A stretch of DNA of 56,877 nucleotides from positions 1 to 56,877 of the forward strand of contig CBDUZW010000026.1 of the NCBI GenBank assembly GCA_965371805.1, read 5' to 3'. How positions within the stretch are numbered: position 1 is the first letter of the stretch; every line of letters begins with the position of its first letter. A model generated the notes under the pieces. That model searched no databases and was not told where the DNA came from. It saw only the letters and a program-made list of their open reading frames with translations. Positions 1 through 8,261 of the stretch are shown here, one piece after another. The position numbers and the translations under genes were made by a program. The stretch comes from JAOZTV01 sp965371805 (lineage in GTDB: Bacteria; Acidobacteriota; Aminicenantia; UBA2199).

Positions 1-76
1 GTCTTTTATATAAAGGATTATGAAGGTTTTACTAAATAAACTTTTGTAATTACTTAATTATAAATAAGGAGGAAAT

Positions 77-1279
77 ATGAAGAAAATACTGATAATTTTG
101 GTTATGGTTATTAACCTGTTTAGTGGGTGTAAAATAAATGATTCAAATGTAATTGAACCTATAATTGAACCTATAGTTGACAATAAACCTTTAGATGGGT
201 GGGTAAAAACTTTTGGTGGGGATAGAATTGATGAAGCTCAATCAATTCAACAAACTTCTGATGGAGGATATATTGTAGCAGGATACACCGGATCTAAAGG
301 GAATGGTGATTTGGATGTATGGTTAATGAAATTAGACGAAACTGGAAATGAAATATGGGATAGAACTTTTGGTGGTGCTTTTGAAGAGAAAGCAAATTCT
401 GTCCAGCAAACATCGGAAGGTGGTTATATTATTTGCGGTTATACAACATCTTCTGGAAACGGATCATGGGATGTTTGGTTAATCAAAACAGATGTGAATG
501 GAAAGGAAGAATGGAACCAGATTTATGGAGGCAGTTCATATGATATTGGATATTCCGTAATTCAAACTAGAGATGGTGGATATATGATTGCAGGATTAAA
601 TAATAGTCAGGGTGATTTGAATAATGGATGGATTATAAAAACCGACTCAAAAGGCAAAATGGAATGGGACAAAATTTATGGTGGTCCAGCGGATGATTTC
701 TTTTTTGAACTTCAACAAACCACAGATGGTAAATATGTTTTTACAGGAGCGACAGATACTCAAATACAACAAAACGGAACACGTGATTTGTGGTTATTGA
801 AGACAGATACAGAAGGCAATATGGAATGGAGTAAAACTTTTGATGGAAATAATGATAAAGATTTTGGTAGAGGTGTTCAAGAAACTTCAGACGGTGGTTT
901 TCTGGTAACTGGAAATAAAAGACATTCAACTGGAAAAAGAGAGATATGGTTGTTGAAAACAGATTCTTATGGAGATAAAGAATGGGACAAAGTATTAAGT
1001 GATGGTAAAGATGCTCTTAGCAGATCAATTCAACCAACAACAGATGGCGGATTTGTAATTTCAGGTTTTATTGATAATAATGATACCGGAGATATGGACT
1101 TTTGTCTTATAAAAATTGATAATAGTTATAATAGGCAATGGCTTGATAGTTTTGGAAAAAGCAACCAATATGAAGAAGCTTTCTCAGCACATGAAACAAC
1201 TGATGGAGGATATATCATTGCCGGTTTTACAACTCTTTCTGAGAACAATAAAGATTTTTATATAGTAAAAAAAAACTAA
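77..1279 (+). CDS. Lipoprotein with seven propeller-like repeats
   Basis: A 400-residue exported lipoprotein of unknown function. The N-terminus is a lipoprotein signal ending in LFSGC, so Cys18 would be the lipidated residue. The rest is seven tandem repeats of about 50 residues with the pattern W-x-K-T-F-G-G, then Q-Q-T-S-D-G-G-Y-I-x-x-G-Y, then D-x-W-L-x-K-T-D-x-x-G. Seven such units fit a closed seven-bladed beta-propeller (inference). The ATG follows a good AGGAGG site at about 68-73. No partner gene is visible: the next gene is 490 bp away and the left edge of the window is close. Similar repeats occur in secreted proteins of many environmental bacteria, usually without an assigned role, so binding of a surface ligand is only a guess. 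Confidence 0.75.
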   Translation: MKKILIILVMVINLFSGCKINDSNVIEPIIEPIVDNKPLDGWVKTFGGDRIDEAQSIQQTSDGGYIVAGYTGSKGNGDLDVWLMKLDETGNEIWDRTFGGAFEEKANSVQQTSEGGYIICGYTTSSGNGSWDVWLIKTDVNGKEEWNQIYGGSSYDIGYSVIQTRDGGYMIAGLNNSQGDLNNGWIIKTDSKGKMEWDKIYGGPADDFFFELQQTTDGKYVFTGATDTQIQQNGTRDLWLLKTDTEGNMEWSKTFDGNNDKDFGRGVQETSDGGFLVTGNKRHSTGKREIWLLKTDSYGDKEWDKVLSDGKDALSRSIQPTTDGGFVISGFIDNNDTGDMDFCLIKIDNSYNRQWLDSFGKSNQYEEAFSAHETTDGGYIIAGFTTLSENNKDFYIVKKN

Positions 1280-1462
1280 TATCTTGAACTTGTGATATTC
1301 GGAAAAAAATATGTTTGATTAAAAAAGGGGACAGGCAAGAAATCTGTTTAAGAATGGAAAGATTATGTCTGAAAAAAATTACAAAGATGAAGTAGAAATA
1401 AAGTAAGTATTCAGTTAAGTACTGGAAGGTGTACTTTACCGAAAACTTACAATAGATCGTAT

Positions 1463-1478
1463 GCGGTTAATTAACCGC
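1463..1478. repeat. Perfect 16-bp palindrome
   Basis: The sequence gcggttaattaaccgc is its own reverse complement. It lies alone in the intergenic region, about 250 bp before the MarR-linked promoter, and has no T-tract, so it is not a standard terminator. It could be a relic of a REP/attC-type mobile site or a protein-binding site. Nothing in the sequence decides between these. Confidence 0.6.
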
Positions 1479-1628
1479 TACAAATATAACGAAGGACAAT
1501 ATAATTTGAGCAGGGTTTAATAAATTTATTAAGAAAAAAGGGATATAAACTTACACAATTATAACTAGACAGGAAGATAATGACTAGCTCCAAAGGTGTA
1601 ATAATTAATCCCATTGTGTGGGTTAGAA

Positions 1629-1655
1629 AGTTTTAGTGCCAAGCAAGAAGTTGAA
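1629..1655 (+). repeat. 27-bp direct repeat, copy 1
   Basis: A 27-base sequence beginning agttttagtgcc and ending gaagttgaa occurs here and, identically, at 3237-3263. The two copies bracket the three-gene MarR operon. A shorter piece, agcaagaagttgaattaga, is repeated again inside this region (1642-1660 and 1671-1689). The pattern suggests duplication or insertion around the operon. Confidence 0.75.
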
Positions 1656-1714
1656 TTAGAAGTTGAATTAAGCAAGAAGTTGAATTAGATTTATTTTATT
1701 TATAAAATTTAAGA

Positions 1715-1756
1715 TTGATATTTTTAGTTCTATATGGTACTATTCTATGTAGTACC
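1715..1756 (+). promoter_or_regulatory. Sigma-70 promoter with overlapping palindromic operator
   Basis: TTGATA at 1715-1720 and TACTAT at 1738-1743 are separated by exactly 17 bases, a good housekeeping promoter. The -10 element lies inside a palindrome with 7-base arms, GGTACTA (1736-1742) and TAGTACC (1750-1756). A repressor bound there would block the -10 and start site. The third gene of the operon encodes a MarR-type regulator, and MarR repressors bind short palindromes, so autoregulation is the natural reading. The ribosome site AAGGAGGT follows at 1759-1766. Confidence 0.6.
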
Positions 1757-1769
1757 TTAAGGAGGTCAA

Positions 1770-2249
1770 ATGAAAAAGTTTTTTTATATTTTAATTTTAA
1801 TTACGCTTTACACATTTTCATTATCTGGTTTGGAAAAAAAAAATAAACCTATGAATAATGTTGAAAAAGAAGTTTGGAACACGGTAAAGTCCATTAATTC
1901 TACCTGGGTAAAAAAAAAAGATGCCTTAGGTTTAAAGAAATATTTTCACAAAAATATGGTTCTTATCGAACCTAGTATAAAAAACAGACAGGAAGGAAGA
2001 AAAATTATAATTGAAGGTTATAAAAATTTTATAAGTTCCATTAAGCTTATCAGTATTAATGAGATTGACCCCAAAATCCAACTATATGGAGATAATAATT
2101 TTGCTGTAGTTACATATTATTATAATTTAAAAGTCCAGATTAAAGAAAAAATAGAAGTTTTGAAGGGTCGAGATATGTATGTGTTTGTTAAAGAGAATAA
2201 AAGATGGCAGGCAGTTGCTAATCAGTTTTCTGCATTTCCTAAAAAATAG
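1770..2249 (+). CDS. Exported SnoaL/DUF4440-like (NTF2 fold) protein
   Basis: A 159-residue protein with an N-terminal hydrophobic signal (about residues 1-20) and then a compact alpha+beta domain of about 125 residues. The layout resembles the NTF2-like superfamily of the SnoaL/DUF4440 type: an N-terminal helix containing W-N-x-V, a middle G-R-x-x-I-I-E-G-Y segment, strands ending in A-V-V-T-Y-Y-Y, and a final strand with W-Q-A-V-A-N-Q-F. Such domains are small-ligand binding or isomerase-like pockets; the ligand here is unknown. It is the first gene of an operon with a PNPOx-like protein and a MarR regulator, 8 bp before the next start. It has an excellent AAGGAGGT ribosome site. Confidence 0.6.
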   Translation: MKKFFYILILITLYTFSLSGLEKKNKPMNNVEKEVWNTVKSINSTWVKKKDALGLKKYFHKNMVLIEPSIKNRQEGRKIIIEGYKNFISSIKLISINEIDPKIQLYGDNNFAVVTYYYNLKVQIKEKIEVLKGRDMYVFVKENKRWQAVANQFSAFPKK

Positions 2250-2257
2250 GACTAATA

Positions 2258-2722
2258 GTGGATTTAAGTAATTGCAAAAAATTTACTTTAAAATTAATTA
2301 ACCAAACAAGTGCCGCTTATATCAGTACTATCTCAGAAAATGGATTCCCAGAAATCAGGGCAATGTCGAATTTAAGAAGTCAGAAGGATTTTCCAAAATT
2401 AATTAATTTCTTTAGTGAAAAATATAAAAATAAGTTAACTCTCTTTTTTTCAACAAATACATCTTCAGAAAAACTTTTTCACATAAAATCAAATAGCAAA
2501 GTAGCTGCATATCTTTGTATTCCAAATAATTTCTGGGGGGTTATGCTTTCAGGTGAGATGAATATAGTAGAAAACAAAGAATTAAAAAAAATGTTCTGGC
2601 ACGATGACTGGATAACATTTTGGTCAAAAAGGTATAATGATCCTGATTATTCAATTTTAGAATTTACTCCAAAAAAGGCAAAAGGATGGAACGGCAATAA
2701 TATTTTCAATTTTGAATTATGA
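2258..2722 (+). CDS. Pyridoxamine 5'-phosphate oxidase-like flavin-binding protein
   Basis: A 154-residue cytoplasmic protein with the split-barrel layout of the PNPOx-like / general stress protein 26 family. The N-terminal part (A-A-Y-I-S-T-I-S-E-N-G-F-P-E-I-R) is the typical first strand pair, and a later segment (S-K-V-A-A-Y-L-C-I) is followed by a G-V-M-L-S-G-E-M strand. The family binds FMN or F420-like cofactors, and many members have unknown substrates. The start is GTG at 2258, eight bases after the previous stop, with a weak TAGGA upstream. Its place between the NTF2-like gene and the MarR gene suggests a small stress or redox operon (inference). Confidence 0.7.
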   Translation: MDLSNCKKFTLKLINQTSAAYISTISENGFPEIRAMSNLRSQKDFPKLINFFSEKYKNKLTLFFSTNTSSEKLFHIKSNSKVAAYLCIPNNFWGVMLSGEMNIVENKELKKMFWHDDWITFWSKRYNDPDYSILEFTPKKAKGWNGNNIFNFEL

Positions 2723-2732
2723 TAGGACTATA

Positions 2733-3191
2733 ATGACAAACCAACGAAAAGCAGGATTTCTAATTGCCAAAATCCATCAAATATCAGGTCGTATTCTTTC
2801 TAAAAAATTAAAGGAATATGGAATAACTGAGTTAAATCCCTCCCAGGGAAGAATCATGTTTGTTTTATGGCAAAATGATGGTATCAGTATAAATCAATTG
2901 GCAAAAAAAACAGCTCTTGGCAAATCAACTCTTACTAGTATGCTTGACAGGCTTGAAAACTCAGACTTCCTAAAAAGAATTGCCTCTAAGGATGATAGAA
3001 GAAAAATTATTATCAAAAGAACAAAAAAAGATAAAAATCTACAAAAACTATATCAAAACATTTCAAACTATATGACTGAATTATATTACTCAGATTTCTC
3101 AGCTGAGGAAATTGATAGATTTGAGAGATATCTGGAAAAAATATTTGATAATTTAAATTCTGTTGAAAAAATGATAAAAATATCAGTTTAG
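2733..3191 (+). CDS. MarR-family transcriptional regulator
   Basis: A 152-residue winged-helix regulator. The central region carries the MarR signatures: L-N-P-S-Q-G-R-I-M-F-V-L near residue 40, the recognition helix L-G-K-S-T-L-T-S-M-L-D-R-L-E, and the wing D-D-R-R-K. Flanking helices would form the dimer interface. I choose ATG at 2733, because TAGGA lies just upstream, over an in-frame TTG at 2712 that overlaps the previous gene. The palindrome overlapping the operon promoter at 1736-1756 is the likely operator. Effector unknown. Confidence 0.85.
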   Translation: MTNQRKAGFLIAKIHQISGRILSKKLKEYGITELNPSQGRIMFVLWQNDGISINQLAKKTALGKSTLTSMLDRLENSDFLKRIASKDDRRKIIIKRTKKDKNLQKLYQNISNYMTELYYSDFSAEEIDRFERYLEKIFDNLNSVEKMIKISV

Positions 3192-3236
3192 AACCGAATA
3201 TTTCTGTTTGATTATCCCGCTGGTCCATCTAATAGA

Positions 3237-3263
3237 AGTTTTAGTGCCAAGCAAGAAGTTGAA
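3237..3263 (+). repeat. 27-bp direct repeat, copy 2
   Basis: Identical to 1629-1655. This copy lies 45 bp after the MarR stop codon and about 45 bp before the transposase relic, so the MarR operon sits between two copies separated by about 1.6 kb. Confidence 0.75.
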
Positions 3264-3309
3264 AGAAATGTTTTTTTTTATGACATACTTACTTTAGAGA
3301 TTAGAGGGG

Positions 3310-3528
3310 GTAGGAGTAGGGAGACCTTTTAGATGGTTTACTGATACTGAGCATAGTTCTTATCATGTTATATCCAGGACAAGTCGAGGGGAGTTTTTGC
3401 TTGATAGTGCAGAACCTCCTGAAGGTTTTTTTATTAAGAATTCTTTTGAAATAGATTATGATGATGATGGTATTAGTGTTAACAATTATATCCCTAGTTC
3501 TTCAGAAAAGTCATCACTGTTATTATAA
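3310..3528 (+). pseudogene. N-terminal relic of a Y1 (IS200/RAYT-like) transposase
   Basis: An open frame of about 72 codons without a plausible start reads G-R-P-F-R-W-F-T-D-T-E-H-S-S-Y-H-V-I-S-R-T followed by G-E-F-L-L-D. The Y-H-V-x-S-R-T plus G-E-F-L-L-D pattern matches the beginning of REP-associated and other Y1 transposases. The catalytic HUH motif and tyrosine, which lie further along in intact proteins, are absent. The frame runs into unrelated sequence and stops at 3526-3528. It is a decayed fragment, consistent with the repeat-rich, accessory nature of this end. Confidence 0.6.
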
Positions 3529-3630
3529 GTTTTTAGATTTTTATCAGTCTCCAACTCCTCGTCTATAATACAGTATGATGTGCGCACAATGTCAACATAA
3601 AAATAATTATAAATATCTATACTGGAGTCA

Positions 3631-4290
3631 TCATAAGATCAGGGGCGAGTGAGTAATGATTTTTTTTCTATCCAGTATGAATAAATATTCTCCAGTTTTC
3701 AGCTCTTTCTGTTTGGTTTCAAATGTATATTGAGTTTTTCCTTCTATCGGAATAATACGGATTATATTGTCATAATAAAAGATGTCGCAAATCCCATTTG
3801 TTATTATAGAAATATCGGGACATACTATAGTTGTTTTATTTTCTTTTCCATATTCTTTATTATTCAACTGGATATGACCGGAAAGAAGATCTACTTTATA
3901 GCTATTGTCTGTAGTTTTTGACACTTCATACTTTGAATTGCTTATGCTTTTAATGACCAGTCCTTTCAGGCTTTTTATTTCATCTTTTTTATAGAAAGCT
4001 GCCAACTCTTTATTTTTAATTACAGGGATAAACTTCTTGTTCTCTCTTTGTATCTTTTCAAGAGTAATTACAGTCGACAGAAAATCAGAATAATATAAAA
4101 AGAAAAAGCCAATAAAAAATAAAATAAAAAAAACTGAGAAAAAAAATCTAAGATAATATCTTTGTCCTACAGGAGACTTGTACTCAATTGTATCCCAAAT
4201 TTTTTCAAAATACTTATCTCTGGGTACAAGATCTCCTTGAATATTTGACAACTCTGCAATCTCTTTTTCAAAATCTTTCTCATTTATCAT
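3631..4290 (-). CDS. FecR-like single-pass membrane protein
   Basis: A 219-residue protein with an acidic cytoplasmic N-terminus (about 1-45), one strong transmembrane segment (about 46-66) and a periplasmic C-terminal domain. That domain has the FecR-type run of short strands: V-D-L-L-S-G-H-I-Q-L, then K-T-T-I-V-C-P-D-I-S-I-I-T-N-G-I-C-D-I, then I-R-I-I-P-I-E-G-K-T. FecR domains act in transmembrane signalling to sigma factors or as structural beta domains. No sigma factor gene is adjacent, so its partner is unclear. It is the last gene of a minus-strand operon, 26 bp after the peptidase/barrel gene. Confidence 0.6.
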   Translation of the reverse strand: MINEKDFEKEIAELSNIQGDLVPRDKYFEKIWDTIEYKSPVGQRYYLRFFFSVFFILFFIGFFFLYYSDFLSTVITLEKIQRENKKFIPVIKNKELAAFYKKDEIKSLKGLVIKSISNSKYEVSKTTDNSYKVDLLSGHIQLNNKEYGKENKTTIVCPDISIITNGICDIFYYDNIIRIIPIEGKTQYTFETKQKELKTGEYLFILDRKKIITHSPLIL

Positions 4291-4316
4291 AGTTTAGATC
4301 TAACTTAATAAATAAA

Positions 4317-7175
4317 TTAAAAATCAAATCCTATCCAGAACTTTAAACCATGATATTTGTTTTCTTTAAAATCAGTTTTATATACCCAGTCAAAGTGTAG
4401 AGGATAACCAAACATATTTACCTGAAGTCCAAATCCATACGATGCTAATCCATCTTTTAATCTTAAGCCACCACCAGGCTCAAAAAGATCATACTCCTGC
4501 TCTTTAAACCATGCCCCACCGGCATCAAAGAAAAACACTCCTTTTATTGGTCCAATAAGTCCAATTGGAGTAGCAGCTACATGTATTATTGGGAATCTCA
4601 ATTCAAGATTAACAAAAAGCAATCTAGTTCCAACAATGGAATTGAGCTCTGCGGATCTTATCGAATTATTTCCACCAGTCCATGAGACAACAGGATTCTT
4701 TCCCCCGGAATAGGCTCCGTTTACTCTAAATGCAAGGGTTGTGTTTGGTCCCAGGCTTATATATTTTCTATAATCAATAGAAGCGGAAGAGGCATCCATA
4801 AAGCTATCACTTAATTTTATATATTTAGAAATTGAAATTTTAAAAGTACTACCTCTATTTGGACTGCGATTTGAAAAGTATATTGAATCGCCAATGAGTG
4901 ATAATGTCAGCGGAATAGCATTTCCAGTGAAATACTGTCCGTATGGAAGTTTTACTCCATAATATAGAAGGTCTGTGTTTTCTTCCTGTTTATATGCAGA
5001 GAAACCAATTTCTAATCTATGGGATCTGTTAAATGGAAGATATGCTCCGGTTCTGAAACCATATCGTTTTCTTATTACTATATCTGAAGAAAAACTGTAT
5101 TGAGTATAATAACGCATTGTCATTGAAAATGCAGTTGTGTATACTTGAAGTCTGCGTTTCAGATTTATATAAGTGAGAGAAAAATTTCTATATCCATAAA
5201 AACTCCCTAAGGTTAGATTTAGTCTCATGTCTCCCAGGACATCTGTGGCTGTTATGCTGGTATATCCAGCGAAATCTCCCCTGGTTGACATTCCCAAAAT
5301 AACAGAAGGAGAACCTGTGATTGAAATATCTTTAAGTGGGCTATATTTATCAAATTTTGTTATAGCTTTGTTAGCAGCAAGTTCAGGATTTTGCGGTTCT
5401 GTTAATGGTTTTTTATATGTTTCAAATGATATCTCTGACTCCTCTATGAAACTCTCTACATTCTTTTTATATAAATAAAAAAGTCCCTTATAAAAAGAGG
5501 TAAAAGCGACCATGTTTTTTTCTCCAGGAATCTCAGTTGGGAAAAAGTTTCCTGTTTTAACATTTGTGTGTCTGTATTTTTTCTTGTTTTCAAGGTCAAT
5601 TGAGTATAAGTTATACGACTCCATCTCATTTGAACTATAGTAGACTTTTTTTGAATCGACTGAAAAACTGGGTGTTATGTCATCTGATTTACTATCAGTT
5701 ATGACCATGGGACTTTCAATTGCTTCAATTGGAGCTAAGAATAAATTATATGAACTATAAGGAAGTTTCCCGGAATAGACAATTTTTTTGCCGTCATTTG
5801 ATAGATTTAATGATTTAATATATAGCTTTCCATGCGTTAATCTGACGAATTTCCCATCTGTAAAATTGTATGAAAAAATCGAACTTCTGAAATCATTAAT
5901 TCCTGTAAAATATAGTTTTTGATTAGTTGGGTGAAAATCAGGTGATGATGGTGACTGGATATCTTTTAGTTTTACAAATTTCTCAATTTTTGTTGATAGA
6001 ACATCAATAACAACCAGATAGTTGTCAAACTCTTTTCTAGCAAAAAAAGCAATTTTTTCACTTTTATTATCCCATGCAAAAGAAATTCCGTCTGTCGGAT
6101 TGAATTTAAGATCAATCCCGTCATATTTTGAGATGAATCCTGGAGTAATGCTTTTTATCTTTTCTCCAGTCTTCATTGAGATAAGGATTATTTCAAGTTT
6201 TCTTTTCTGGATATTATATGTTAATATTGCCATAACCTCACCAGATGGTGATATTTGGATACCAAAAGAATAAGCATATGGGAATTCAGGACCTATATTA
6301 TAACTATATTCATCCGGGTTTTCCCGACCCATAAATCTACTGAATCTTTTCCTGAGATATTTTTTAAAATTAAAGTTAAATTCTTTTCTTGTTACTCCAA
6401 ACATTTTGAAAAATCTTTCTTTTGAACTTGATAATGACTTGAAGAGCGAAGTTTTTTTAAAAAATTTCAGTGTTTTTTTTACTCCAATAGCACCGTAATT
6501 TTCATCAATAAATTCGAACATAACCCGACCAAAGTCGTAAGGTGTCCTATTTGTATATGCTGTCATCTGATTATTTTTAGATAACTCTGGAATTCTATCT
6601 GTAATAACATTATCGATAACAGTGACTTTATTAAAACCTTCCAATTTACTTGAGATAAACTCTGAGAATCCTTCAGGAACCCAAAGTGGTTGACGTCCAA
6701 ATCGAATCTTATTTTTTTTGGTATTTCCATACCAGACAAGGTATTCAAAAATATGTCCAAGTTCGTGGGCCAGGGTCTTTGCAAAATCATCAAAAGGTCT
6801 ATCACCATGAATTACAACCCTGTGGCCAATAGGTTCTGCGAATGCTTGAATTCCCAGAGGCATAAACCCGGGAAATAGATTTGTCATTTCAAAGTCTATA
6901 TGAGTGTTATAGTATACTATTGGAATGATTTTATGTGCATTTACATTCAGATATAGGGAAAGTTTCTTATAAGCTGCTTCAGCTTTTACTGCAATTTTTT
7001 CTATCAATTTTTTGTTTTTTGTATAAAAATGAATGTTAAAATGTTTAGTTTTTGCAATTTTCCACTCAAATTTTCTTTTTATAACCTTATTCTTTCCATA
7101 AAAATAGCTGTATTGTGAGAATAATGATACAGACATTAATAGTGTAATTAATAATAGTATTGTTTTTTTTTTCAT
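4317..7175 (-). CDS. Outer-membrane peptidase-like / PD40 propeller / beta-barrel protein
   Basis: A 952-residue exported protein with a signal peptide (about 1-20). Residues about 35-280 form a gluzincin (peptidase MA-like) domain with H-E-L-G-H at 137-141 and W-V-P-E-G-F-S-E-F at 165-173, supplying the third metal ligand. Residues about 290-600 contain TolB/PD40-type propeller blades (repeated phrases such as S-P-S-S-P-D-F-H-P and D-D-I-T-P-S-F-S-V-D-S-K-K). Residues about 640-952 look like a BamA/Omp85-type surface-antigen barrel, ending L-K-F-W-I-G-F-D-F with a terminal Phe as in outer-membrane barrels. Protease activity is plausible because the metal ligands are intact, but the substrate is unknown. 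It abuts the upstream gene with no gap. Confidence 0.75.
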   Translation of the reverse strand: MKKKTILLLITLLMSVSLFSQYSYFYGKNKVIKRKFEWKIAKTKHFNIHFYTKNKKLIEKIAVKAEAAYKKLSLYLNVNAHKIIPIVYYNTHIDFEMTNLFPGFMPLGIQAFAEPIGHRVVIHGDRPFDDFAKTLAHELGHIFEYLVWYGNTKKNKIRFGRQPLWVPEGFSEFISSKLEGFNKVTVIDNVITDRIPELSKNNQMTAYTNRTPYDFGRVMFEFIDENYGAIGVKKTLKFFKKTSLFKSLSSSKERFFKMFGVTRKEFNFNFKKYLRKRFSRFMGRENPDEYSYNIGPEFPYAYSFGIQISPSGEVMAILTYNIQKRKLEIILISMKTGEKIKSITPGFISKYDGIDLKFNPTDGISFAWDNKSEKIAFFARKEFDNYLVVIDVLSTKIEKFVKLKDIQSPSSPDFHPTNQKLYFTGINDFRSSIFSYNFTDGKFVRLTHGKLYIKSLNLSNDGKKIVYSGKLPYSSYNLFLAPIEAIESPMVITDSKSDDITPSFSVDSKKVYYSSNEMESYNLYSIDLENKKKYRHTNVKTGNFFPTEIPGEKNMVAFTSFYKGLFYLYKKNVESFIEESEISFETYKKPLTEPQNPELAANKAITKFDKYSPLKDISITGSPSVILGMSTRGDFAGYTSITATDVLGDMRLNLTLGSFYGYRNFSLTYINLKRRLQVYTTAFSMTMRYYTQYSFSSDIVIRKRYGFRTGAYLPFNRSHRLEIGFSAYKQEENTDLLYYGVKLPYGQYFTGNAIPLTLSLIGDSIYFSNRSPNRGSTFKISISKYIKLSDSFMDASSASIDYRKYISLGPNTTLAFRVNGAYSGGKNPVVSWTGGNNSIRSAELNSIVGTRLLFVNLELRFPIIHVAATPIGLIGPIKGVFFFDAGGAWFKEQEYDLFEPGGGLRLKDGLASYGFGLQVNMFGYPLHFDWVYKTDFKENKYHGLKFWIGFDF

Positions 7176-7898
7176 TTAACTGTTCCTCATTATTGATAAT
7201 TTTCTTATCAGGTTTAATTGAGAAAGTAGATATCTTCTTTCTATATGTTCTTTTTTCATTAATTTTTTAAGAAAATCATTCATAGTGGCATCAAATAAGA
7301 ATTTGAAATTAAACTGTTTTGTACTTCCTTCCTCTTTTGTAATTTTCTTATTGATTAATATTTTTTTTAAAATTTTCCCGGAATTGATATCAACTAGTCC
7401 AATATTCGTTTTAAGTCTCCACACAATTTTTTCTACAAAACGTTTTTCTTTATCTCCATATTTATCTGTTTTTTCTGAGATAACATGTCTCTTGTCTATT
7501 TTTAAAACCATTTTTATAGAAATTATAATAGTATCGCTATAATTAGTTTTTATGTTTTCATCCAGAATCAGATTCTTATCATCATTATCAGTTTCTTTTT
7601 CTGTCAAATCAGTATTGATCAATTTGTCATTGATGAAATCAACTTTTTTATTAATTGATTTTTGAAATTCTATAAAAAAGAAATCTCCAAATATTTTTTT
7701 ATATTTAATATTAATATCTGGAAGCTTAAAATCATATTTCTGGAAAATAACTTTGCTATATTTAGAAAAATCTATATAGTCTTTATTCGGAATGATAATT
7801 GTTACTCTTTTTTTATCCTGGATTCCGTATAGAGAAAAAATAGAAAATGCAAATAACAAGATGAATAATTTACTTAATTTTTTTCTTTGTTTTTTCAT
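7176..7898 (-). CDS. Exported protein of unknown function
   Basis: A 240-residue protein with a basic N-terminus, a hydrophobic signal segment (about 10-25) and an otherwise soluble, lysine- and isoleucine-rich sequence. I do not recognise a family. Alternating beta-like segments (V-T-I-I-I-P-N, T-I-I-I-S-I-K-M-V-L-K-I) and a helical C-terminus suggest a periplasmic alpha+beta domain. Its start overlaps the end of the TPR lipoprotein gene by 29 bases and its stop abuts the peptidase/barrel gene, so the three are co-translated and probably form one envelope complex (inference). Confidence 0.6.
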   Translation of the reverse strand: MKKQRKKLSKLFILLFAFSIFSLYGIQDKKRVTIIIPNKDYIDFSKYSKVIFQKYDFKLPDINIKYKKIFGDFFFIEFQKSINKKVDFINDKLINTDLTEKETDNDDKNLILDENIKTNYSDTIIISIKMVLKIDKRHVISEKTDKYGDKEKRFVEKIVWRLKTNIGLVDINSGKILKKILINKKITKEEGSTKQFNFKFLFDATMNDFLKKLMKKEHIERRYLLSQLNLIRKLSIMRNS

Positions 7899-8220
7899 TT
7901 TCTTTCACTTCTCCTTTTTTTTGAAAATGCTTATAATTGCTTTGAATAAAAGAATTCCCGGGGGACAGTTTCAGTGCAGTTTTGTATGCATCTTCAGCTT
8001 TTTCAAATTCTCCCATTTGTTCATATGCAATAGCCAGGTTATTATAAAGCTTACTTGAATCCTTCATTTTGGGTAATAATTTTTCCCATCTTATAAGAGC
8101 TTCCTTCCATAGGTCATGTCTCGCCATTATATTTGCGAAATTGAACTCAGATTTTGCTGCTTTTGTTGAGCAGGAAGTAAAGATTAATAAAACAAGAGTA
8201 AGAATCAGTATATATTTCAA
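7870..8220 (-). CDS. TPR lipoprotein
   Basis: A 116-residue lipoprotein. The start is taken as TTG at 8220, because AAGGAGGT lies 4 bases before it; a longer frame from an ATG at 8241 would place this ribosome site inside the gene. From TTG the protein begins with a clean lipoprotein signal ending L-I-F-T-S-C. The mature part holds about two TPR units, including L-Y-N-N-L-A-I-A-Y-E-Q-M-G and A-E-D-A-Y-K-T-A-L-K-L-S-P-G, then a lysine-rich tail. TPR lipoproteins usually scaffold envelope complexes. It is the first gene of the four-gene minus operon. Confidence 0.75.
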   Translation of the reverse strand: MKYILILTLVLLIFTSCSTKAAKSEFNFANIMARHDLWKEALIRWEKLLPKMKDSSKLYNNLAIAYEQMGEFEKAEDAYKTALKLSPGNSFIQSNYKHFQKKGEVKENEKTKKKIK

Positions 8221-8261
8221 TGGTACCTCCTTCTTAATCATATATAAATATACGAAAGCTT

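Larger units (their letters stand above)
1280..1769. other. Long intergenic region, accessory in character
   Basis: No open frame with coding character was recognised in these 490 bases. The stretch holds a perfect 16-bp palindrome at 1463-1478, a block of short direct repeats at 1629-1689, and a promoter with an overlapping palindrome just before the next gene. A ggggacaggc motif at 1327-1336 resembles half of a REP-type element, but its complementary half is not present nearby. Confidence 0.5.

Noticed and set aside
1280..1769. Integron attC site around the 16-bp palindrome
   Set aside because: Only the central palindrome is present; I could not find the paired R and L boxes or a second site.
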